Source: Myotis daubentonii (lineage: Eukaryota > Chordata > Mammalia > Chiroptera > Vespertilionidae). From it: DNA of 64,000 bases. The stretch lies in NCBI RefSeq assembly GCF_963259705.1, contig NC_081848.1, positions 55,548,895 to 55,612,894 on the forward strand, written 5' to 3'. The notes beneath the pieces were generated by a model. The model did no database searches. It saw only the letters and a program-made list of their open reading frames with translations, and had not been told where the DNA came from. Positions 1 to 42,000 of the stretch are shown one piece after another (position 1 is the stretch's first letter; the number at the start of each line of letters is the position of its first letter). A program made the position numbers and the translations under genes.

Positions 1-2266
1 AACCGGAGACCTGCTGCTGGCTGGGCTGACAGTGCAGATGTGTGATCAACCACACCTCCTGCTGCTGCACTGATGACAACTCACTAGGAGCATGCAGAGA
101 GGAGGGTGTCAGGGCTGTGGGTGCAAGGGCCAAAGTGCTAACTAATAAAACAGCAGCCCCTGGCCTTTGAGTCAGGAAAACCCTGGCTTTGATGTTGCTT
201 AAGACACTTATGGTCCCGTTTTTCAGAGGCTCCCTGTGCTGGGGGAGTTTTTAATCCTCCCCGTGCTCTGACCGGGAAGTAGCAGTGGGAACTTCGTAAT
301 TCCTAGAGCAATCTCTGGGAAAGCTGGATCCTGTTTTGAAGCTTGACCCTGACTCAAAAGTTGGCAGAGGTTACCTCCAACCTCATGTTTGCAGCTTCAC
401 CCAAATTTTCTTGTACCTTGATTTGTCACTGGTCACAGTTAATGTCTACAGAGCACCTACTATGTGCCTGCCATACTCCTAAGTATTAACTTAGAATGAG
501 GTCATGTGTTAACTCATTTGATCCTCATAACAGGGAGGTGCCATTAACATTCCCACTTTGTGAGTGAGGACACCCAGGCTCAGCTTGATGAGGTGACACA
601 TGCTCAGCCAGGATTCACACCCAGGCAGTTCCTCCTGGCAGTTCCCTGCACCTGCAATGCCCTCCCCCAAGTCCTTCATGCATCGCCATCCCTCAAGGCT
701 CAGCTCTGCAGAGGTGCCTGCAGCCTCCCATTAGAAGGAGTCTCTCCCACACAACACGTGACCTGTGCTGATTTGATAGCCGGTCCTGCCCTGTCAGCTG
801 CTCATCCTTCCGATGGCAAAGTCCTGGGAGCACAGGTGGGCCCACCTCCCGGGTCCTTTGCAGCACTGCTCCCCTCCCCCTTCACACAGAGAGGCACAAG
901 GCAGGTCCTCAATCCATGATTTTTGAATCGAATTTGTTGAGGAAAAGCTGCCCCCCCATCTGGGTGGGGACCCCTCACAATAAGGATGTGGTCCTCTGTG
1001 CCAGGCTCATTCAACCGCCTGCAAACCTGGTCCTGGCTGGGCTCTGAGGGAAGACATCCCTGGAACAGTCAGGGCTCAGGACTCCACCAGAGGTTCAGAG
1101 GGAGTCTCTCCCTCCTCACCCCCCCCCCCCCAGAGTCTCCGTGAAAGCCAGAGCCTTGTCTGCATCTGGCACTTCCTCACTCCCACCTTCCTTCCCCAGG
1201 CTCTCCTCAGTGCTCGGAGAGGCTCATTCTGCTCTGTAGGCAGGAACTCAGATCCAGGCAGGGAAGGTTAATAAAAGCCACTGATCGGTACTACTGCCTG
1301 CCCTCCCCCACATACCTGCCACAGTCCCCCTCACGCCCACACCCCCAGTTGACATGGGCTGCATGGGCTCTGACGCCAGCCTGGCCCCACAGCTATTGGA
1401 GCAGAGGAATATTTTGTTTTTTTCCTTCCCAGGAATCAAAGTTCTGTGTCTTCCTTGAGGATTGCCTCTTCCAATGTAGTCTTTGGATGATGAACAATTA
1501 ATAAGAAATATGTCTTTTTGAGAAAGATCACTGTTCTGCCTCCTGATTCCAAGAAAACGATCCCTAGTCTTTTCTTTTGATAGTAAATTTGGAGATTTCT
1601 AGGAATTCTCCATCTTCATCTTTTCTGGAGCTGGAAGATGGCCAGACATTTCTGGGGATTATACTTCAAGCCAACGGAGTTGATTGGTGCCATAGGAAAT
1701 GCTGCATTGGGCAGTGTTATTGCTTCAATTACAGAGCTTACGATTGCTCCCCTGAACCCCCTTTTCCTCTGTTAAACTGTGGATTCATTTCCCACACTCA
1801 AGGCTTTCTAGGCGAATAGCAAGACATGACCAGCTGTGACATAGTGCGCTGGCTACCCAGCCCAGCCTTGCAAGTACTACATTGAATGTCACCAGCCCAC
1901 ACTAGCCAAGAGGAAGAGAGGGCAGCTTCACGCAAATCTCCTTGTACCTTGATTTGTCACTGATCACAGTTAGTAAGGTCTACTGAGCACTTACTGTGCG
2001 CCTACTGCAAACATCGAACATCGATACACTGTTGCTCATCCCAAGTACCACAGGCCATTCCCCATACAATACACACTTCAAAACCAGCAGAAACCATCCA
2101 CATGCAGGGTGTGCACAACATGCAGGCTGGGAGCTCATTCCTGGAGAGTGGGGTGGGGTGATGTTTCCTCCCGTCTCCGCTCCCAGGGGCAGTGGAGGAC
2201 ACGGGAAACAGCAGCCCCGCCCACTCCACCCGCTTCCCAGTGTAGCACGCAGAACAGGGGCAGTAC
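1..2266 (-). other. USH1C intron 3' of exon D
   Basis: Intronic. Holds an antisense MIR-like stretch (about 440-630), an L2-like stretch (about 640-930), a C-run (1119-1131) and a direct repeat pair (391-475 and 1922-2010). No further harmonin exon was found. Confidence 0.75.
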
Positions 2267-33441
<31,175 letters not shown>

Positions 33442-33499
33442 GGCTGGGGCAGATCGCGCCTTGTCTCTGCACAATTCGCTCCTCCGGGTGCCAGGCTGC

Positions 33500-33625
33500 C
33501 GCAGACAGTGACCGGCAGGGCCTGGGAGCGGTGGGGCGGGGCCTGGCCGGTGGAGGCGGGGCGGGGCAGGGCGGCCGGGGGAGGGAGACACCTGTCCGCA
33601 CCTCGTCGCCGCTCTCTGAGCGCCC
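33500..33625 (-). promoter_or_regulatory. Putative USH1C promoter, GC-box cluster
   Basis: A GC-rich stretch just upstream of the USH1C start codon. GC boxes are visible at 33533-33541 (ggggcgggg) and 33555-33566 (ggcggggcgggg), with an E-box cacctg at 33589-33594. No TATA box is evident. The transcription start cannot be fixed from sequence; the promoter role is inferred from position and composition. Confidence 0.55.
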
Positions 33626-35779
33626 GGGAGCAAGTGGCTGCAGTGTGCGTATGTGGCGGTGGGTGGGTGGGTGGGTGGCTGACGCTATCCCAGTCCCCTT
33701 GGAACGACCCCCCAGACGCTCACGCTTGAAGGAGAGGATCTCTGGAGACGGAGGAGGTTTGGGACATTTTTTTTCTTTTTTCTTTTTTTTTGCGGGGGCA
33801 GTCATGCAGTGGTCCTGAGACTCAAACATAGGTGGGTAAGGAGTGGGGTAATCCAGTCAGAGTTCTCTGGGTACACAAACAGAGGCCCATGTGCCCTCAT
33901 GAGCCTGTCTGTCACCCCTTGCCCCAGGTCTCTCCTGCAGCGTGCATTCCATAATGACCTCCTTCCTGGGCTTTTCCCACTAGGAAGAAATCTTTGATCT
34001 GAATTCCTTGGGCATGGGTCTTAGTGTGGCCCACAGAGGCCAGAAACAGGGGATGGAAGTGCCCCTCCTCAACCATCCCTTCCCACCTCCCCTAGCCCAC
34101 TCCCTCCAAACACCCCCCCCCCCCCGCCCCACCCCCACACACACATATTCACTGGAAGGGCCTAGCAATGACAGTCGGATTTAAAGCTGACCTTAACCCA
34201 TGTCTGAGACCCCACCTGGTTCATGTGATTCAATTCAACCAAAGTTTGCTCAACTCCAGGTCTGGTGCTGGGTACAAAGACGGATGGACCCAGCCTGGGG
34301 CAGACTGAGAGGAAAGAGGGGCCAGGAAAGGGGCAATAATACAGGTGTGAGTGGGGAGAGTGGGGACTTTTCATTATGGAGCTTCTTGTACCTGGGGGGG
34401 CGGGGGTGCTGCGCTGTAGGCACCACCCTGGGGGAAGGGAACAGGAGGTGGACAGCAGCCCAAATCAGGGAACCACTTATCATTGTAACTTCAGGAGCAC
34501 CTAAAGACCACCTCCTTTGCAATAGCTGAAGTTTTGCCAGCAGACTATTTTTATTTGCCTAGTTTAAGATGTAAATCCCTCCCGGAGAAGAACCTTAAAA
34601 TGTTATCCACGATCTTGCCTTAGTAGTAACTAGTTATGTCGGAGATAAAAGGGAAAAACTTGTGGGATTTCCAAAGGTCCAGGAAAGACACATGGAATAC
34701 ATTCCTCTCCAATTTTCTTTGTTGATTCTCTACATTTCATTACTGTATCATAGAGCCATGTTTAGAATCCAGGCAAGGTGGCAAATGCCCTTATAAGAGG
34801 GAATGCGGTCCACTGGCACCCCAATCCTTTTACATGACTGCCTCCCCCACAAACTCCTTTTTATAATACTTCCCTCTTGGTCTGAGGATAGCGCCCAGTC
34901 CTGGTTCTCCTCACCCATGCATGTTTCCTTTTAAGCTTTCTCTGAGACAACCCTTCCTTCACCCATGCCCTAACCAGGCTCCATCCTCGGCTCTCTCCTG
35001 TTCCCCTTCCATCTATGCCCATGGCTGCAAACCCCCTGTGCTTTACTTACCGCCCTCATCCCAGAACAATGTGTGATGAGGGATGGATGCTCACCAACTT
35101 AGTTGAATGGATGAATGAATGGATAGATCCCAAATCTATACCCCGTTCAGAGGTCTCCTCCGGCCAAAATCATCATCTCCAAGGCCTGGCATCTAGTTGG
35201 TGTTCCAACACTTAGTTGGACACATGACTGATGCCCAGGTTCCCAAGGCTCTCAGGTCCAAATTTCCATTTTCAATTCCCTCCTGGACGGGAAGTGTACC
35301 TTGTTCACAAAATTTGGTCAAAGTCTGGCCTTGATGGGAGCGACAGGATGGGAGTGTGAGGCACTTCTGTTATTAAGTTAACATTTCCTGAGCGGCTCAA
35401 ACTGGAGTGTATGTGTGTGCGGGTGGGGGGAGGCGGACTCAGGAGGCTGTAGTGGAGAGCGGTGGGAACACAGGCTAGGACTCTGCCGACCTGAGCCCTG
35501 AACACCGACCACTGAGGGGCATGTCGCAGGACCTCTGTGAAAGGAGTGGGAGGAGACATACTAGCATCTTGGGTCTCTGGCATAAGGGTCTTGCGGGACC
35601 TGGATCCTGAGCCAGGGATCTCTGAGGAATAAGGGATGTGGGAGGCTGCACAGGCTGCCTCCTCCTTCGAGGGAAAGACTTAGGGCTGAGGGATCTGACT
35701 CCAACCTCCCCTGGGAGGGGCAGCCAGTACAAGAAGGGCTAAGGCTGGCTCTTCCTCAGGCGCCTAAATTATGGTAATG

Positions 35780-35965
35780 ACCTGGGCAGTCCTGTCACTC
35801 TAGCTTGGGGAGGAGCCAAGCGCCTGGGAGGAGGGGCCAAGGGAACCCTGGGCAAGACTGCAGACAGACCTCGGGAGGCAGAGCGGAGGTGTGACCGAGC
35901 CTTCGCCGGGAGAGGTACTCAGACTCCGGGCCTGTGTTCAGGCTTCCGCGTCCCCTCGCGCTCCT
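35780..35965 (+). promoter_or_regulatory. Putative OTOG promoter / 5' UTR
   Basis: Sequence immediately upstream of the OTOG ATG. It is GC-rich with several gaggagggg-like purine blocks and no clear TATA box. The assignment rests on position only; no transcription start can be named. Confidence 0.35.
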
Positions 35966-36077
35966 ATGGGGGCCCCGGCCCCGCGCGTCCCCGCGCCCGC
36001 GCTCTGCCTGCTCCTCGCTTGCGCCCGGCTGTCCTGGGGTGAGCCGGCGGGGGAGTCCCTGGAGGTGCCTGCTTTAG
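35966..36077 (+). CDS. OTOG: OTOG exon 1 (residues 1-38, signal peptide)
   Basis: Begins [20 protein letters not shown], a hydrophobic signal peptide, with likely cleavage near LSWG|E. The donor is placed at TTAG|gtaaga because the next exon then continues in frame. Another donor-like site, gtgagc, lies inside the exon after CCTGGG. The -3 position is C, so the Kozak context is only fair. Confidence 0.8.
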
Positions 36078-39000
36078 GTAAGAGGGGTGTGGACCAGGGG
36101 AGGCCGGGGCTGGGGAACGTTTAGGGGAACGGACTGGGGCAGGATGGAGAGAGGGAAGAAAAAGAGAACGTTTAAGGGAGGCCAGCCAGGGAGAGGGTCT
36201 GAAGAGAGGGGCCCAGAAGGAAAGAGAGGCCTGCGAGAGCCGGGGGAACGGGTCCCAAGCTGGGCAGAGTGGAAGAGACCCAAGGTGGGAAACTACAGAG
36301 AACTGGGCTCAGGGAGTGCGATGAAAGAGGGGGACCCTTATTTAAGAGTGCCGGGGAGCGGGGAAGGATTTGAGGGGCTAGGGGAGATGTGGTGGGGGAC
36401 AGGTGGTGGGAGGCCCAACAAAGTGAGGCATAATTTGAGCGGAGAGGAATTCCCTGTCTCCAGCTGAAGTGCCTGCACCCCCCAGCAACGGAGAGCTGCA
36501 GCCTGCTCTAGCCCAGGATCCCAGGTGAGTAGGTGTGAGCTTGTGGCTGCCCCACCCACTGTTCCCATCTGTATTCCTGGTGTGAGTGACCCCAGGAGTT
36601 GGCACGGAGGGTGGGATGGCCTGGGAGTGGTGGGGAGGCCTGGCCCATTCTTATCCCCTTGCCCATGTCGGGCTTGTTTCTCTCCTAGCCACAGCCCCCA
36701 GGAGAGGACCCTTGCCATAGGGGACGTGACAACATTGATGGGAGGCCAGGTAAGGGGAGGCCTGGAGAAGGGGGCCTTCAATGGGCAGGGGCTCATTTCT
36801 GTTGGGATCTGAGGCTGGTAGGGAGTTCCTAGGTTTCAGGAAGGCTGTCTCTGCAATTATTCAGAAGAGAGCAAACATGGTTTCTGGTATGAAGTATGCA
36901 AATTCATCAGTCACTTCTATTCCCACTCTCCTAATCTCTTAGGGCCCTGCAGCCCACTCATTAATCTATCTATCTATCTATCTATCCATCCATCCATCCA
37001 TCCATCCATCCATCCATCCATCTACCTACTTTTTAATGGGAGGAGGGCACCAAGGTGCTATCAGGAGACAATTGAGCTCTCCCTCCCTGAGTGAAAAGTG
37101 GGAAGGTGAGGGGTTAGGCGTGTTCTCTTTTCCCTGCCTGGCCTGGGAAGGCCTTAAACCCTTTCAGAGGCCCCTCTCCATACCCTGAGCAGTGTCCCAG
37201 CAAAGCTGCCCCAAGAGGGGAGAAAAACTGGGCCACCTGGTGGGATTTGCAAGGAGGGGTCGGTTGAAAAACAGAGGCCTCTGAGCTATTGTCCTCTGAA
37301 TCTTGACCACTCCCTGTCACCCACCCTCCTGGGTTCCTCATGCTTTCAGGAGAGGTGCTGGTTCGTTTTCTTCCTTTGCCAAACTTCTTTGGGCTCTGGA
37401 CCAGGTGACTCAGGTTCTCTTTCTAATCCTGGCCTGCACTTGTCTCCTTCCTACAACCACAGACATGTTACAAATGCAGCCCATCTGGCCGCCAGGTCCC
37501 CCAAGCATCTTGAGCCTCATCTCATGCACCTTAGGGATCAAGTCTGGGTGGCTCCTTGTGCCAGCAGGTGGGGAGCATCATTTATAGTGGGAAACAATGT
37601 GTCTCACATTCCTGCCCTTTGGAAATAGATATGAAGACCCCAAGGTAGGAGGGGTCATGCTTATCTGGGTCGTTGTTTGTTTGTTTTTTATTTCTTGTTT
37701 GCATACTTTTCTAGCTCCCAACTTGTAGAATTATGGTGAGATATAGTTTGAGTTGAAAGATAATATCTTTATTTATTTATAACTGGGGAAAGCAAGGTAG
37801 GTGGGTGACTTGCCAGGCCCCCAGAGAGCAGGTGGAGCTGGTCTCCTGGTGTACTGGCCTGTCCCTGGCACCATGGATGCCCCACAGGACTCCAGGGAAA
37901 TGTGTTTCAGCGAGGGAAATGATCCTTACCCAAGTACCTCTTCCCCTGGTGGGCTTCATTCCTTGCTGGATTCCAAGATAGGCCTCCCCTTTTTCCTTGT
38001 GAAGCTTCTGGACCAGGCAACCCCAGCAGGATTGCTCACATTACTCATAGAGCAAATAAGGGTGACGAGAATGTGGCCATCAGCTAGAAAGTGAACTTGG
38101 GGGACGCTTCAGGGCCTTCTGCCTAGAATGCCCTCATTCGTAACACAGGGGGGGTCCCTGACCAGCACCTGACCACCCTTCATTTCAATGCCGCTGCCTC
38201 GCTCCTACAAGAGCTCAGCCATTCTCGAAGAATTGATGGCGTAGATCAGGGGTCCATGAACCTAGGTGGGGAAAATGTATTATTATTTACAGGAACTTCA
38301 ATTAACTGAAATTTCACATTCCCTTCAATTATTGCCATAGACTACACACGACAAGAGTGTTAGTAGTGTCTGTGACTGTCACCAAAGAAATCGCAGATGT
38401 GTCCTATCACCTTACAGCTGTTGACACCTCCCGATCTCACTTATGTTCACTGCTTCGAAATTTTGGCAGTGACAACATGTGCCGCTAGGTCTGATTATTT
38501 AATATGTTAATAAAAAGTGCAAATATTACTAAGTCACACATTATAAAATATTTCTATAACTATATTTCAATATATTTGATTTCCTTTGTAATCTTATGTT
38601 TTATTTTTTAGAAACATTATTCTGAGAAGGGGCCACTAGTCTTCATTAGATTGTCAAAGGTGTTCATAAAAATGGCATGACAATAATTAAGAAACCATCT
38701 ACACTGAAGATGAATCATTTGGACAGGGTTTAAATATTTTCTCCAGAAAATAGCCTCAACTCTGTAGCACAGGCTGTTTTATCCTCATCACACCAACCTC
38801 AGAGGCCATATCCTAGGTGGACGAGAGGAGTAGAGAGACATCCAGGCCAATTTTAATTCAGCCCTTTGGGGCCCTGGAGGACCTTGGTGTTGATTGCTTT
38901 CCCTGGCTGCTCTCTCCTATTCCTGTGGTCTCTGAGGCCCTGGGAGATAGATTACAGCCAGGGTGGGCAGCCTCACCCCTCAGGCTCAGCCTGGGTCTGC

Positions 39001-42000
39001 AGGACCGGGAGAACTGGGGAGGACCCAGAACCAACCTGGTCAAGGAGGGGCCAGGGACTTCCCAGGGGTCAGCAGGATAGTGAAGAGGGAAGAGGTGAGT
39101 GTCTGGAGATGAGGCAGAGAGGCTCAGCCTGCCAAGGAGGGGCAAGGAGCTGGGGTTGGTCTCAGGGACCAAGAGTTCTGAATACTTTCTGTGTTCCAAG
39201 TCCTTTGCTGGAGGCTGGGGATTCATCCTGGGGATGCTGACAGTGAGAGAGGAAGACATGTTAGACAAATCCCCACACTGTGTTTGTGTCTTGTTGGCCC
39301 TGTAAAAAAAAGAGCATGGGCTCCCTGAGGACAGGATTTTGTTTTGTTCACTACACCTGGCCAGAGGCTGGGCATATAGTTCTGGAAAATTGTACAAATG
39401 AGAAGGCCGAGGCCCTGAGAGGAAAGGAGCCTGCTGTGCATAGAGTCCCAGTTCCAGGTGACTTTAGCCATTTTGGATGGGAGTTCTGCAAGGTCAGATG
39501 TCCAAGTCAGCTAGCCATGTGGTGACTGAACACATGGTGTTCGGAACAGCCCTAATTTCAGAGGGTTTGTATCTCGAGAGACCAAGTGTTTGGATTTGGG
39601 GTCTGGAAAATAGGATTTCTTAGTGTTATTGGTGGGGAGAGGTCCACGTCCCCACCTGTTGCTTGTGGGAGTGGGCTTCTTGCAATATCCCAAGGAAAGG
39701 AATTTTCTGAGACTCACACGGGAGGATGAGGCAGAAAGCTTTATTTCTGAGGAATTAAACCTCTGAGTTTCCAAGGTCTCATTTCCCTTTGCCCCGCCTT
39801 AGAAGAAGTGTAGCTGTGGCTTTAACAGGACTAGAATTAGAGCGTGTCCAGAAGTTTTGCCCCATATTGGAGCAGCGTCCAGTCCAGCATCAGGCTAGCT
39901 TAGTTTGTGTTTCCCCCTGCAGTCCATCAGTCCATTGCCCATGGGGTCCACATGGCCACATGGCTATGCAGCTATGGAGGGAACATAGGCAGGAGCAAAG
40001 CCAAAGGAACCAGAGAGCCGAGAGAGCCGTGCGCCAAGAGCCAAGAGAGAGCAAACTCTTTTGTTTGGGGTGTTATGTAACCCCCAAATTTTTGTGGGCT
40101 TGCATTGGCTCCACCTCTTCTACTCCATGATTTCTGTACCCGGGTTTGATTGATAAGTACCTTCCCTAGGTCATCCCAACTTCACTGTGCATGCGTCCAT
40201 CCTCTCCTTTGTCCAGTCCCTCCCCCCAGTAAGCTGCAGGGGGTGGGCCGGCGGTTCCCTGGGGAGTGCAGAGTTGCAGCCTCCTGGTAAAGCTGCCCAG
40301 ATGACTTGCCTATAATGTCTGGCCTTCCCTTTTACTCTTTTCCTATTATGAATGACTAGTTAATTACAATGGTATCAGTAGCTCCACTTTGCCTGTGTCC
40401 TCCTCAGATTTGTGGTATCAGGGAGAATCCTGACTTGGAGTTGAGTTCCAAGGACTGTGGGTGGTGATGAGTGAGGCACTGTTTTTGCTGTTGGAAGATC
40501 CCAGAAGGAGGGCTGGGGTGAGGGATGGGGTGAGATGTCCTCCCATCCTGCAGTGAGGAGCTTTGCTCTGCCTCATGTGGTTTCTGAGGAGGAACATGTT
40601 TGTTCTTAAGACAAGGGGGTTTTGTGTTGAGCTGTGGAGACACAAAGGTTTACTAGAGGGGAGGAGTGGGGAGAGGCAGGGAATATTGGAGCATGGAGGG
40701 GAGGGTGTGGCATGCCACTTTGGAGAGTAAAACAAAGCGTTTACTTCTCTGGGCCTATGGCAGGCCTGACAATTCTCCTTTCCCTGCCTTCCTGAGGTGG
40801 GCCTGGGCAGGTGCAGGGCTGGGGCATGGAAGGGTCGGGGGCCTCCCTTCCTCCAGGTGATGGACAGAAAGGGCTGTGACCTCCAGGAAGGCTGCCCTTG
40901 ATCGCATTCTCTTCCATTTTTAAAAGGAGACGGAAGCCGTGGACTCCTTGGCCATGTCTTTCTGGGAAAGGCGGCTCCATCGGGCCAAATGTGCACCATC
41001 TTGTAAGTGGTCCCCTCCCTGTGGTCCGTGGGTGTGTGTGGGAGGGCCCAGCCGGCAGAGAGGCCAGTGAGGGCAGGACAGGCTTCCCTCGGGGCCTCCT
41101 GTGACCTGCTTTCCCTGCATGGGCTTTCTTTCCACCTTCTGCAGCCCCATCCTCCAACTTCATTCTGTGTTCTCCTCCCTGGCGGAGGAGCGCCTCGCCA
41201 GTGTTCTGTTCTTAGGACCATGGCCTTGTGGCTTTCCATTCTCACACTGTCTGACTCTAATGAGTTTATGCTTCCCCCCTCCTCTGTTTCTGTGGCCTCT
41301 CTCTGTGTTCTGTGGCATTGCTCTTCATCCTGTCCTCTGTCCCTGGCCCCTCCCCTCACTGTCCATGGCCTCACCTGTCCGTCCTGTATCCATGCCCCTC
41401 CTCTTGCATCATGGCTCCTTTCCTCACCACACCTTGCTCTGCTTTATCTTCTTGTCCTCTGTGGCCTTTCTCTCTACTGCATTCCAGATGTGAGGCCTCG
41501 TCCCCTCCCCTGGTTTGTGCCATGGCCTCTGTGCTCATGAAGCAGTGAGGAAGAGCAGAACTTGAAGATTTCGGGGTACTGTCCCTGCTCATCCCACATG
41601 CTCCATAGCTCAGCTCTGCCTGCCTTGCCTCGAGGCCAGGCAGGAACTTTTAGCTATGGAAGCTGATGACCAGGTGGGGCTGGTCTGGGGGCCATGTGGT
41701 GCATACTGAAGGCAGGTACCCCACCCTACCTGTCTGCCAGGGAAGGGGCTGGGCAGCAGTCTGAGGCACCCTACTTGTGCCCCCATTAAGGTTAGCTACT
41801 GAGGAATGTTGGAACTGCCTGGGATGGGCATCTGAGTTCCATGTAGCTCTGGGAGGGCTGGGGCCGGGTGCCCTGGCCTGAGGGAGGTGTTTCATCCCTG
41901 AGTTCTGCCAGTCTCAGCTCGATGGGGAGGTCCCTTCTGTGTCTCCCTTGCAGACTTGTTCTCCTGCTTCAACGGGGGCGAGTGTGTGCACCCAGCCTTC

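Larger units (their letters stand above)
33442..35965. other. USH1C-OTOG head-to-head intergenic interval
   Basis: About 2.5 kb between two divergent start codons. The USH1C side is GC-rich (33500-33625). The middle holds a T-rich run (33767-33792), a C-run followed by CA repeats (34112-34147) and ordinary unique sequence. The OTOG side (35780-35965) is moderately GC-rich without a TATA box. The 5' UTRs of both genes must lie here. No other gene was recognised. Confidence 0.8.
36750..40926 (+). other. OTOG intron 3
   Basis: A 4.2-kb intron with the tetranucleotide repeat (36963-37024), the transposon fossil (38225-38700) and the candidate LTR (39555-40400). The remainder is unique, with no recognised gene. 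Confidence 0.75.

Noticed and set aside
1..2266. Remaining USH1C exons including PDZ3
   Set aside because: No match to the expected DFRKYEEGF-type or PDZ3 peptides was seen on the minus strand. They must lie left of the window.
35891..35965. Upstream extension of the OTOG reading frame
   Set aside because: The frame is open upstream only from a GTG. The first ATG at 35966 starts directly before a proper signal peptide.
40418..41374. 318-codon minus-strand open frame
   Set aside because: It lies antisense over OTOG exon 4 and its introns in GC-rich sequence, with no recognisable domain. Treated as chance.
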